Part shown: positions 1 to 5,753 of the stretch, piece by piece
How positions within the stretch are numbered: the stretch's first letter is position 1
Layout: each line of letters starts with the position of its first letter
Assembly (NCBI GenBank): GCA_016206275.1
Contig: JACQRY010000134.1
Span: forward strand, 1-6,473
From: Nitrososphaerota archaeon
GTDB taxonomy: Archaea; Thermoproteota; Nitrososphaeria; Nitrososphaerales; JACQRY01
Direction: 5' to 3'
Length of the DNA stretch: 6,473 bases
Notes under the pieces: generated by a model
Databases searched by the model: none
Told to the model about the DNA's origin: nothing
Seen by the model: only the letters and a program-made list of their open reading frames with translations
Made by a program: the position numbers and the translations under genes

Positions 1-195
1 AGATGTAGCAGTGGTGAACAGAGTCAGGAACAACGGTGCTCGGTAGATGCGGAGCTGTTCCCTGCTAAAACCCCTTGATTCTTGCTTGTTTCTGAAAGTG
101 ATTAGGAACACTATCAGTGCAAACGAAACTGCGAAGAGACCTATCGACACAGTGAGTATAGTGTTAAGATCCTCCGTACCTGTTGGAACAGACAT
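1..195 (-). CDS. Membrane protein of unknown function, N-terminal part only
   Basis: An open frame starts with ATG at 195 and runs without a stop for 65 codons to the left edge, so the C-terminal part lies outside the window. The N-terminus (MSVPTGTEDLNTIL) leads into a hydrophobic stretch at about residues 11-34 that should be a transmembrane helix. A basic, hydrophilic segment (residues 35-53, RNKQESRGF...REQLRIYR) follows, then a second hydrophobic run beginning near residue 54. A TATA-like box 33-41 nt upstream would give a leader of about 10 nt, which supports this start; no Shine-Dalgarno sequence is visible. A possible ATG at 220 is out of frame. I do not recognise the family. The gene is separated by 130 nt from the end of the dsrE-like gene and has its own promoter, so it is probably a separate transcription unit. 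Confidence 0.6.
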   Translation of the reverse strand, partial: MSVPTGTEDLNTILTVSIGLFAVSFALIVFLITFRNKQESRGFSREQLRIYRAPLFLTLFTTATS

Positions 196-227
196 TCTGG
201 GAGCGAGCAGGTAGGTTCATTTTCGAA

Positions 228-236
228 TTTATAAAT
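228..236 (-). promoter_or_regulatory. TATA-like box for the membrane protein gene at 195
   Basis: The minus strand reads ATTTATAAA here, close to an archaeal TATA consensus. Its centre is about 37 nt upstream of the ATG at 195, which places the start of transcription near 205 and leaves a leader of about 10 nt. This is inferred from spacing and base composition only. Confidence 0.5.
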
Positions 237-277
237 CATCCGTCAGCGTGTTGCCAAGTCAGCTGAAATTGATAACC

Positions 278-291
278 ATAGCTCGCGCTAT
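278..291 (-). other. Small hairpin downstream of the dsrE-like gene
   Basis: On the minus strand ATAGC-GCGA-GCTAT forms a perfect 5-bp stem closed by a GCGA (GNRA-type) tetraloop, 35 nt past the dsrE-like stop codon. It could be a 3' end structure of the tusA-dsrE transcript. There is no clear U-tract after it, so I do not call it a terminator. Confidence 0.25.
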
Positions 292-325
292 ACTGTTCGC
301 CAGAAATAGCAGAACGGTAGTTGAC

Positions 326-832
326 TTAGATGAAGAGAGTGATTGCCTCAGGGTCGGAAGCCCATCCTAGGAACGTAGATGCTCCAACTATGTCGTCGAC
401 TTCGGGTATCAGATCCTTCTCGTCTACACCCATGAATCCCATGGTGGGTGAGCAGGCGTGTATTCGTCCTCCGCTCTCTTTTATCATCTTGATCATGTCT
501 GGGACGCTGGGCCAGTATTTCTCAATTCTTTTCTTCATCATCTTCGTGGTCATTGCTGTCATACCTGGCAATACTCCCATGAGGTTAGGCATGGGTATCC
601 CTGGATTGCCTACGGCTCCTATCTTCGCGGATTTCACTCCTTTCTTCGTCAACACTCTTAGCCCCCAGAAGGTGAAGTAGAGGTCCACCTCTATCCCCAT
701 GGCTGGGGCGGTCGTGGCTAAGACGAATGCAGGGTAGAGCATGTCGATGGTGCCCTTAGACACAACAATTACAAGTTTTTTCTTGAAGCCCTGCTTAGCT
801 GCTTCTTGTAGCTGTTCTGTTGCAAGAACCAT
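326..832 (-). CDS. DsrE/DsrF-like sulfur carrier protein (DsrE3 type)
   Basis: This 168-residue protein belongs to the DsrE/DsrF/DrsH-like family, cytoplasmic proteins that carry persulfide or thiosulfonate sulfur on a conserved cysteine. The first strand (KKLVIVVSKGTIDMLYPAF, residues 18-36) and the helix after it match the family fold. The motif ACSPTMGFMG (126-135) holds the only cysteine, Cys127, in the place where DsrE3 proteins carry their acceptor cysteine. The C-terminus (DIVGASTFLGWASDPEAITLFI, from 147) is also typical of the family. The Met-rich middle (91-99) fits the same group. The start lies 5 nt after the tusA stop, and AGAGGAG about 12 nt upstream could serve as a ribosome binding site. 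Pairing with tusA supports a role in passing sulfur between the two proteins, as shown biochemically for DsrE3A and TusA of sulfur-oxidising archaea. The physiological donor and acceptor here are unknown. Confidence 0.85.
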   Translation of the reverse strand: MVLATEQLQEAAKQGFKKKLVIVVSKGTIDMLYPAFVLATTAPAMGIEVDLYFTFWGLRVLTKKGVKSAKIGAVGNPGIPMPNLMGVLPGMTAMTTKMMKKRIEKYWPSVPDMIKMIKESGGRIHACSPTMGFMGVDEKDLIPEVDDIVGASTFLGWASDPEAITLFI

Positions 833-837
833 TCTTG

Positions 838-1092
838 TTACCCGCTCCTCTGTATGAAGAACCTGAAGACCTTTGGAGGGCCTTGCTCCTGGCTTACTGA
901 GAGTATTTTGTGGCCCCGGCTCTTGGACCAGGCGTCGAAGTCAGGCTTTGAGCCCGGATCGGTGGCGAGAACCTCTAGTATTTGGCCTGGTTTAAGCTCT
1001 TGTATCGCTTTGTTGGTGTTTATGACTGGCAGTGGGCATAATAGTCCCCGCTGGTCTAGGGTTCGATCTGGTTTGTTCAGGGCGGTTGCCAT
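838..1092 (-). CDS. tusA: TusA-family sulfur carrier protein
   Basis: This 84-residue protein of the TusA/SirA family is a small cytoplasmic carrier that holds sulfur as a persulfide or thiosulfonate on cysteine. The signature RGLLCPLPVI (15-24) carries the active Cys19 in the CPxP motif after the DQRG turn. The rest follows the family: helix INTNKAIQELKPGQ, strand ILEVLATDPGS (38-48), then the DFDAWSKSRGHKIL helix-strand segment. Length is normal for the family. It is the first gene of a two-gene operon with the dsrE-like gene, 5 nt apart. The start ATG at 1092 lies about 33 nt from a TATA-like box, with two inverted repeats around it, so expression is probably regulated. TusA proteins feed different pathways (sulfur oxidation, tRNA thiolation, molybdopterin), and nothing else in this window shows which one applies here. 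Confidence 0.92.
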   Translation of the reverse strand: MATALNKPDRTLDQRGLLCPLPVINTNKAIQELKPGQILEVLATDPGSKPDFDAWSKSRGHKILSVSQEQGPPKVFRFFIQRSG

Positions 1093-1099
1093 TTTTCCG

Positions 1100-1116
1100 T
1101 GATAGAGTTTCTATCA
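1100..1116. promoter_or_regulatory. Candidate operator, perfect 7-3-7 inverted repeat
   Basis: TGATAGA-GTT-TCTATCA is a perfect 7-bp inverted repeat with a 3-base centre. It sits between the TATA-like box (1121-1129) and the tusA start at 1092, covering or touching the expected transcription start near 1099. A protein bound there would block the promoter. This is an inference from position and symmetry; no regulator gene is seen nearby. Confidence 0.45.
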
Positions 1117-1120
1117 GCTC

Positions 1121-1129
1121 GTATTTAAG
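1121..1129 (-). promoter_or_regulatory. TATA-like box of the tusA-dsrE operon
   Basis: The minus strand reads CTTAAATAC, centred about 33 nt upstream of the tusA ATG. Transcription would start near 1099, giving a very short leader. No Shine-Dalgarno sequence precedes tusA, which fits near-leaderless translation. Confidence 0.45.
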
Positions 1130-1144
1130 TATAACAGCGTTATA
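1130..1144. promoter_or_regulatory. Second candidate operator, perfect 6-3-6 inverted repeat
   Basis: TATAAC-AGC-GTTATA is a second perfect inverted repeat, just upstream of the tusA TATA-like box, with its centre 29 bp from that of the repeat at 1100-1116. It differs in sequence from the first. Its right arm runs into TTATAATAT on the plus strand, which could be a TATA box for transcription toward the plus-strand ORF, so the site may be shared by divergent promoters. Confidence 0.35.
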
Positions 1145-1244
1145 ATATGGTGGCTCTTAACTTCCCATGGGTCATTGTTATCCGTCTCACAGAGATATTA
1201 TCTGGCCGATGAAAGCAGTCTAGAATGCGTATTGTCTTGTTACC

Positions 1245-1251
1245 TTTTAAA
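1245..1251 (+). promoter_or_regulatory. Possible TATA-like box for the plus-strand ORF
   Basis: TTTTAAA on the plus strand would place a transcription start near 1274, leaving a leader of about 38 nt with GAGGGG just before the ATG at 1312. TTATAATAT at 1140-1148 is an alternative with a longer leader. The box runs straight into AGGAGGAGGT (1251-1260), a strong Shine-Dalgarno-like run with no start codon at the usual distance. Confidence 0.25.
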
Positions 1252-1311
1252 GGAGGAGGTATTGGCCTACTATTGTTGGGAAGATACAAGAAGGGTGAGA
1301 CTGAGGGGAAG

Positions 1312-1593
1312 ATGTCGACCGTTGGGTATCTGTCTCATCTCGATAAGTGGCTTGGCTTACCAAGCGGTACTCTGCTCGAGCTCTGCCAAAAGTCAGTCAA
1401 GACCAGCGTGGTTGAGAGTCGCGACTATAAGATAACGTATCGTGGTAAGACAAGGAGATCTACGAGGGTGGGGCCGAAACACTTCCTTCCGATGTCAAGG
1501 ATGGTGTTTCTGATCGAAGGGGTGCAAAGCTCTGGAGGTAGAAAGGTTTTGGCTCAGATTTCTCTTTCTGAAGAGGCTTCTAGGCCGCGTTAA
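1312..1593 (+). CDS. Small hypothetical protein
   Basis: I do not recognise this protein. From ATG at 1312 it has 93 residues, is basic, and is read opposite to all its neighbours. GAGGGG three bases upstream can act as a ribosome binding site. The same frame is open to another ATG at 1225 (122 codons), but that extension is a Gly/Leu-rich stretch with no ribosome binding site, so I prefer 1312. Visible content: a hydrophobic-to-amphipathic start (GYLSHLDKWLGLPSGTLLEL), one Cys at residue 25, a very basic middle (YKITYRGKTRRSTRVGPKH) and a hydrophobic strand (MVFLIEGVQ) before a Ser-rich tail. The basic middle could bind nucleic acid, which is only a guess. The gene is divergent from tusA and convergent with the DRG gene. 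Support comes from length, absence of other genes over 600 bases, and reasonable codon use. Confidence 0.45.
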   Translation: MSTVGYLSHLDKWLGLPSGTLLELCQKSVKTSVVESRDYKITYRGKTRRSTRVGPKHFLPMSRMVFLIEGVQSSGGRKVLAQISLSEEASRPR

Positions 1594-1712
1594 GAAATTT
1601 TCGTGGATTGAGCGTCTTGCGTGTGGATTGCGTGGGGCTGTTTTAAGAGCTAGGTACTTCTGGGCTGTGATTGGATGGTTATGCTCTCTTTGGGCTGATT
1701 TCAGGGTTTCTG
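1594..1712. other. Convergent intergenic spacer
   Basis: This spacer lies between the end of the plus-strand ORF and the end of the DRG gene. I see no gene. GTGGATTG occurs twice, at 1603-1610 and 1623-1630, 20 bases apart, and short T-runs follow both directions of transcription, but no clear terminator hairpin is present. Confidence 0.4.
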
Positions 1713-2831
1713 TTATTTTGTTATGAGTGTTAGGACGTCTTCGTCCATTAGGTGGTGGGTTAGACCGACTTTTTGTCCTGCGAACTTGGTGCTTCTACCC
1801 CATATCTGGGCGTAGTGGAGCTCGTCTTTCATTCCTCTATGGACTCTGTTGCATATGTCGAGGACTTGGGCTCCGGTTTTGACTATCATGGGCTCGGCGT
1901 AGTCGGTTTCGCCTCCTCTTGGACGCATGTAAACCCTGATGAAGTCGAGTCGCCGATAGATTTCGTCTTTTAATGCTTCTAGGTTGAGATTTGCGTCTGC
2001 TGATATTGGTATGAAGTCGTGTGTGAGCCTAGTTTTGAGTTCGTTCATGAATCCGGAGTTGACGAGATCGATTTTGTTCATAACTGTCAGTGTGGGAGCG
2101 TATGTGCGGTTGCCTAGGATAATGTCGATCAATTGTTCATCGGTTATGTCTTCTCTTATCATGACTCGAGTATTGTGCATATCATATACGCTGAGGATGT
2201 CTCTTACCAGCGCGCTCGACAGTCTGGTCATCTTGATCTGAGTGTTTATGGAGATGCCGCCGGAATCTGTTTTCTCGATTACTATGTTTGGAGGCTTTTC
2301 ATCCGGTCTGATTCCTATTTTTCTCAGTTCTCTTATGAGCACGGAGAGTGCTTCTGGTTGAAAAACGTCTAGTACGAAGAGTATGAGGTCCGCCGATCTT
2401 GCTACGGACAGTACTCTTTTGCCTAATCCTTTTCCTGCTGAGGCTCCTTCGATTATTCCCGGTAAGTCAAGGATCTGGATGCGTGCTCCTTTATGCGTCA
2501 TGATTCCTGGGACGACTGTTAGTGTGGTGAACTGGTATTCGCCGACCTTGGATTTGGAGTTGGTGATCCTGTTCATCAGGGTTGATTTGCCGACGTTTGG
2601 AAGCCCTATCAGGACCACCGTTGCATCTCCACTTTTCTTTACGTCATATCCGATAGAGCTGGCTCCGCCGCGTGTCCTTGCTTCCTCCTGTTCGCGTCTA
2701 AGCTTAGCTAGTTTGGCTTTGAGTAGGCCGACGTGATGCTCGGTCTTCTTATTTACCTGTGTACGATGAAGATCGTCTTCGACGCGCTTGATCTTCTCTG
2801 GGATTCCCACGAATATAGGCTGAACCCTCAT
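1713..2831 (-). CDS. DRG-family GTP-binding protein (Obg-like, TGS domain)
   Basis: This is an archaeal member of the DRG (developmentally regulated GTP-binding) family, cytoplasmic translation-linked GTPases of the Obg group. Domains in order: an N-terminal helical region (about 10-55, with the family stretch TEHHVGLLKAKLAKLRREQE at 30-49), then the GTPase core with G1 GLPNVGKST (76-84), G2 FTTLT (101-105), G3 DLPG (122-125) and the glycine-rich EGASAGKGLGKR segment, G4 NKID (252-255) and G5 around SADAN (277-281), then a TGS domain (about 296-371) ending the protein. The helix-turn-helix-like insertion between G3 and G4 is present, as in other DRG proteins. Length (365-372) is typical. The start is uncertain: homologs as I recall them begin close to the GIPEKIK segment, and GTG at 2810 (codon 8) lies at leaderless distance from a TATA-like box at 2834-2841. 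ATG at 2831 has no ribosome binding site. The gene is probably transcribed alone. Confidence 0.93.
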   Translation of the reverse strand: MRVQPIFVGIPEKIKRVEDDLHRTQVNKKTEHHVGLLKAKLAKLRREQEEARTRGGASSIGYDVKKSGDATVVLIGLPNVGKSTLMNRITNSKSKVGEYQFTTLTVVPGIMTHKGARIQILDLPGIIEGASAGKGLGKRVLSVARSADLILFVLDVFQPEALSVLIRELRKIGIRPDEKPPNIVIEKTDSGGISINTQIKMTRLSSALVRDILSVYDMHNTRVMIREDITDEQLIDIILGNRTYAPTLTVMNKIDLVNSGFMNELKTRLTHDFIPISADANLNLEALKDEIYRRLDFIRVYMRPRGGETDYAEPMIVKTGAQVLDICNRVHRGMKDELHYAQIWGRSTKFAGQKVGLTHHLMDEDVLTLITK

Positions 2832-2833
2832 GG

Positions 2834-2841
2834 AATAAAAA
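2834..2841 (-). promoter_or_regulatory. TATA-like box of the DRG gene
   Basis: The minus strand reads TTTTTATT. It is too close (about 6 nt) to serve the ATG at 2831, but its centre is about 27 nt from the GTG at 2810, which would then be the 5' end of a leaderless mRNA. The T-run might instead belong to termination of the upstream protease transcript. Confidence 0.4.
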
Positions 2842-2870
2842 GAATACTAGCTGAGGAGATTTCACGCCGT

Positions 2871-2916
2871 CGGGAATCATCCCGGTCTGGGAACCTTATC
2901 TTGAGGGGTAGCCCTC
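2871..2916 (-). other. Two small hairpins between the protease and DRG genes
   Basis: Two perfect 5-bp stems with 4-base loops lie side by side: CGGGA-ATCA-TCCCG at 2871-2884 and GAGGG-GTAG-CCCTC at 2903-2916 (plus-strand reading). They follow the protease stop codon by about 35 nt on the transcribed strand and come before the T-rich run at 2834-2844. They may form the 3' end structure of the protease mRNA or part of a small RNA. No tRNA or box C/D features were found. Confidence 0.3.
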
Positions 2917-2950
2917 ATCCGTAAGAGAAGAGCTATGCTCTTGTTACCGT

Positions 2951-3796
2951 CTATTGGTAAAGGTCCTGAATGCCTGCAATGTCACCAGTGTGCAGGTCTC
3001 TTTTCTTTGTTTCGCCAAGATCTGCGAACCTGTACATCGTCTCTTCTGTGCAAGTGTCGTCTGGGTGCCCCATCCCCACTGAGTGACCTAGCTCGTGAGT
3101 TGCGATATTCTCAAAGTCCATCTTGTCTGCTTCACCAGTCGAACTCCAGTCAAAGTCCACTTGGTCGTACACCTGATCCCATTCTACTAACTCACGCTGA
3201 CTTGGCGGGCCGAAGAATACTCCCCAAACAATGGTCACCGCTATTGCTCCTTCACTCCCGACACCACCGAAGTAAACTTCATTCACTCCGTCTGGATTGT
3301 CTGTGTCTGCTACTAGTGTTGCAGCGGTTATGCTACCGTCACCCAGTATGTCAGTCGCAGCAGCATCTTCCCATTTCTGTATGTCGATGCCAAGGTTTGT
3401 AAATAGGAAATCATCGCTCAGCCCCTCTGTATTTGCCGGGTTCAGGAGCCAAGGCTCTATTGTCTTCCATTTCGCATCTCTTGCGAGAAATGCGAAGCAC
3501 TTGCTTCCGCCTCCGTTGCCTCCTTTATTACCGGGGTCGTGATTAGGTTTGTGACCGAATCCTTTCTTGTAGTCGATTATCATCAGTCCCTCTACAATCC
3601 TTCCGTCAACATCTGTACTGCTTCCTAAACTAAAGACTCCTGGTGCTACTTCTGCTGCATGTTCTGGTATTGTAACTGTAACATCGGTGTTTGATCTGTC
3701 GTTAGTTCTGGAAACACTGTCTGGTTGTGCTAGGACCAGGCCCACTTGGGCTAAGAGCAATATGGTTAGAGCAAGTCCAGCTAGAATCCTTCGCAT
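2951..3796 (-). CDS. Secreted matrixin-like zinc metalloprotease
   Basis: This is a predicted exported protein of 281 residues. Residues 1-23 form a signal peptide: MRR, a hydrophobic core, then VLA just before QPDS, a good signal peptidase site. A propeptide-like region and a Gly/Asn-rich stretch (about 77-98) follow, then a catalytic domain from about residue 100. The zinc site HELGHSVGMGH (234-244) has the three His ligands 234, 238 and 244 and catalytic Glu235; a Met-turn candidate ETMYRF lies at 252-257, and TGDIAGIQDLY (270-280) is the usual C-terminal helix of matrixins. Only two cysteines occur outside the signal peptide, Cys100 at the start of the catalytic domain and Cys248 between the zinc site and the Met-turn; they could form a disulfide. 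The AKWKTIEPW segment (108-116) resembles archaeal matrixin-like proteases as I recall them. Its TATA-like box and leaderless spacing support ATG 3796. Substrate unknown. Confidence 0.88.
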   Translation of the reverse strand: MRRILAGLALTILLLAQVGLVLAQPDSVSRTNDRSNTDVTVTIPEHAAEVAPGVFSLGSSTDVDGRIVEGLMIIDYKKGFGHKPNHDPGNKGGNGGGSKCFAFLARDAKWKTIEPWLLNPANTEGLSDDFLFTNLGIDIQKWEDAAATDILGDGSITAATLVADTDNPDGVNEVYFGGVGSEGAIAVTIVWGVFFGPPSQRELVEWDQVYDQVDFDWSSTGEADKMDFENIATHELGHSVGMGHPDDTCTEETMYRFADLGETKKRDLHTGDIAGIQDLYQ

Positions 3797-3819
3797 GAAA
3801 GAAGAATCGCTTTCAAAAT

Positions 3820-3829
3820 AGTATATTAG
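3820..3829 (-). promoter_or_regulatory. TATA-like box of the protease gene
   Basis: The minus strand reads CTAATATACT, centred about 28 nt upstream of the ATG at 3796, so transcription should begin at or next to the start codon. The protease is therefore probably expressed separately from the ABC transporter genes, whose last gene ends 96 nt upstream. Confidence 0.5.
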
Positions 3830-3892
3830 CCTTATGCTGGCAGTTTCTTGTACGCTACGGGCTGCTTCTGCATGATAGTTTTGTGTTAGATC

Positions 3893-4693
3893 CTAGTTCC
3901 TTTTCACCCGTTGGCGCAGGGCGGTAAACGCTAAGCTAAATGATACAGATCCGACTACTACGATCGCGCCAAAAGCGTAGACAAGGTCCGCTATTACCCA
4001 ACCATCAGTTATCAAGACGCGAAGGCCGGCGAGGACGTAGGTAATCGGGTTATAGGATGCGAAGGTGGCAAGCCACCCGCTGAGGGCTTCCATCGGCAGA
4101 AATACGGTGGTCAGAAAGACAAATGGGAGAAAGAGAAGGAAAGAAGTGTTCACCGCAGCCGGGTTACCGGTACGGAGGGCAATTGCATACGGAAACCCAC
4201 TGTAGACAAGACCCCACAGCCCGGAGAGAAGCAAGAATACTGATACGCCAAGTATTCCAGTAACAAATCTGACGCCTACAATGAGTCCGAGGAGAAGCAC
4301 AGGTAGAGATAAGGCGAGCACCAGAGCAAAGTCAGCCATCATTAAGCCCAAAAGGAGCGCCCAGCGGTTTATGGGAGAAACTAGCAGGCGGTCAAAGTAG
4401 CCGGAAGTAATGTCAGTAACTAAGGCAAGAGCGCGCGATACGCCGGTTACAGCAAATATGATCGCAACAGGTAGCTGAAAAGCCTTGTAGTCCGTAACTC
4501 CCGTGAAAGATGAAACTCCTTCTAATGCTCCCACGTTTACTGCGAAGAAGAACAGCGGGATAAGGAGGGCTGGGATTAGGTTTTCCGGCTCCCGGGGTAT
4601 TGCCCTAACAGCTCTACCCGCCACGCTTAGCAAATCATGTAAGAAACCAGCTGGCCGCGCCTGTATGGCATAGCCTGATGACTCTTTGCTCAT
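3893..4693 (-). CDS. ABC-2 type exporter permease (DrrB-like)
   Basis: This 266-residue integral membrane protein is the permease half of a DrrAB-type ABC exporter. After a cytoplasmic N-terminus there are six predicted membrane segments, at about 39-57, 72-92, 113-138, 146-167, 182-203 and 236-257. Family landmarks are the cytoplasmic loop GYFDRLLVSPINR (98-110), which contacts the ATPase in ABC-2 transporters, and NPITYVLAGLRVL (215-227) before the last helix. The start ATG overlaps the ATPase stop codon (ATGA, 4690-4693). AAGGAG seven bases upstream is the best ribosome binding site in the window, so the two proteins should be made together. Family members export hydrophobic drugs, lipids or antibiotics; the substrate here is not indicated. 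It ends the transporter operon; the next gene has its own promoter. Confidence 0.9.
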   Translation of the reverse strand: MSKESSGYAIQARPAGFLHDLLSVAGRAVRAIPREPENLIPALLIPLFFFAVNVGALEGVSSFTGVTDYKAFQLPVAIIFAVTGVSRALALVTDITSGYFDRLLVSPINRWALLLGLMMADFALVLALSLPVLLLGLIVGVRFVTGILGVSVFLLLSGLWGLVYSGFPYAIALRTGNPAAVNTSFLLFLPFVFLTTVFLPMEALSGWLATFASYNPITYVLAGLRVLITDGWVIADLVYAFGAIVVVGSVSFSLAFTALRQRVKRN

Positions 4694-5661
4694 GGTTTCA
4701 CTCCTTGGTGGTTATTGTTTTTCTGCATACGATTTCCTGTCACCTCCAAGAATACGTCATCAAGATTCGGCGTACGCAGCGTCAACTGCTCCACTTGAAT
4801 GCCAGCTTGGTGCAGCGCAACTGCAACGGAGCCGATAATCTTTGAGCCGTCTGCAGACGCAATAGCAATTTCTTTGCCTCTAGCTTCAATTCTACCCACC
4901 TTAGGCACATTGCGCAGCTCCGCAACTACACTCTCCACATCGTTTTGAGTCTGTATGATCACCAGGTCTTCGCCAATCTTGCGTTTTAGCTCAGCTGGTG
5001 TACCCTCAGCCACAATCCGACCCTGGGAAATAATGCCAACTCTGTCAACCAAGTGGTCAGCCTCTTCGAGATACTGAGTTGTCAAGAAAATAGTCACACC
5101 TAGTTCCTTATTCAGCTTCCTGATCTCTTCCCACACACGCATTCTACTGACCGGGTCTAACCCGGCCGTTGGTTCATCCAGAAAGAGCACCGTTGGATTA
5201 TGGACAAGCGCCGCAGCCAAGTCCAGCCGCCGCTTCATGCCGCCTGAATACGTTTTGATCCGCCTGTCCAAGGCGTCTCCAATGTCTATTATCTCACGAA
5301 GGTATGCGAGCCGCCTACTAACCTCCTCGGAGGACAGCCCATACAGCCGTCCCTGTAATCGCACGAGCTCTGCCCCTGTTTGTTGCTCATCTAAAGCGAC
5401 ATCTTGCAGCGCCACGCCAATGCTTAGGCGGACTTTGGTCGCGTCGTCATGAATGCTGTGCCCCATTACCCAAGCATTGCCGTTTGTCGGAGAAAGCAGT
5501 GTGACCAACATACGAATAGTAGTTGATTTGCCGGCACCGTTGGGGCCTAAGAACCCGTAGATTTCTCCCTGCTTGATTGCCAGATCCACATTATCTACGG
5601 CAACCTTCTTATCAAATACGCGCGTTAATCCGGAAGCTCGAATAGCCAAATCTGTGTCCAT
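4690..5661 (-). CDS. ABC exporter ATPase (DrrA-like)
   Basis: This 323-residue ATP-binding subunit energises the permease encoded next to it. Motifs in order: Walker A GPNGAGKST (39-47), Q-loop Gln86, signature YSGGMKRR (138-145), Walker B TVLFLDEP (157-164), D-loop GLDP (167-170), and the switch region LTTQYLEEAD (193-202). Gln196 replaces the usual switch histidine, which is common in the DrrA group and is not a defect. The C-terminal extension after about residue 225 carries the LDDVFLEVTG segment (300-309) that marks DrrA-type ATPases and takes part in assembly with the permease. The stop overlaps the permease start by 4 nt. Upstream, a tiny ORF ends 2 nt before this ATG, so expression is probably from a promoter farther upstream in the same operon. 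Local GC is about 52-58%, slightly above that of the archaeal genes to the left. Confidence 0.92.
   Translation of the reverse strand: MDTDLAIRASGLTRVFDKKVAVDNVDLAIKQGEIYGFLGPNGAGKSTTIRMLVTLLSPTNGNAWVMGHSIHDDATKVRLSIGVALQDVALDEQQTGAELVRLQGRLYGLSSEEVSRRLAYLREIIDIGDALDRRIKTYSGGMKRRLDLAAALVHNPTVLFLDEPTAGLDPVSRMRVWEEIRKLNKELGVTIFLTTQYLEEADHLVDRVGIISQGRIVAEGTPAELKRKIGEDLVIIQTQNDVESVVAELRNVPKVGRIEARGKEIAIASADGSKIIGSVAVALHQAGIQVEQLTLRTPNLDDVFLEVTGNRMQKNNNHQGVKP
4701..4706 (-). promoter_or_regulatory. Ribosome binding site of the ABC permease gene
   Basis: AAGGAG on the minus strand, 7 nt from the ATG at 4693 and inside the 3' end of the ATPase gene. It supports translation of the permease by coupling at the ATGA overlap. 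Confidence 0.65.
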
Positions 5662-5663
5662 GA

Positions 5664-5753
5664 TTATTCAAACCCTATTTCTGCCAGTACTTGTTCTTTG
5701 CAGTTGTGTTCTGGAGCATGTTGTGTGTGATCTACAGCGCATTGTTTACTCAC
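5664..5753 (-). CDS. Tiny His/Cys-rich ORF before the ABC ATPase gene
   Basis: This ORF of 29 codons starts with GTG at 5753 and stops 2 nt before the ATPase ATG. The peptide begins MSKQCAVDHTQH and ends KEQVLAEIGFE. It is hydrophilic, with Cys5, His9, His12, His16 and Cys18, a spacing that could bind a metal ion. An in-frame stop lies directly before the GTG. The GTG overlaps the end of the preceding tiny ORF by 8 nt, so this may instead be the second half of one 57-residue gene split by a one-base frameshift. No close ribosome binding site is seen. I do not recognise it, and chance is possible at this length; position and composition are the only support. Confidence 0.35.
   Translation of the reverse strand: MSKQCAVDHTQHAPEHNCKEQVLAEIGFE

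Noticed and set aside
330..680. Plus-strand open frame of 116 codons opposite the dsrE-like gene
   Set aside because: It lies entirely antisense to a clear DsrE-family gene and its protein has no family features; it is a shadow frame.
1175..1435. Plus-strand open frame of 86 codons overlapping the small hypothetical gene
   Set aside because: Its composition is rich in Ser, Arg and Cys without protein-like pattern, and it overlaps the better frame at 1312-1593.
2935..3402. Plus-strand open frame of 155 codons
   Set aside because: It is antisense to the protease gene; its Leu/Ser/Cys/His-rich composition is typical of a reversed reading of coding DNA.
3832..3873. 13-codon ORF (MQKQPVAYKKLPA) between the permease and protease genes
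   Set aside because: It is too short, has no ribosome binding site or coupling, and lies in a promoter region.
5244..5661. Gln in place of the switch histidine in the ABC ATPase (residue 196, about 5074-5076) taken as a sign of inactivity
   Set aside because: The TTQYLEEAD form is usual for DrrA-type ATPases, and all other motifs are intact.
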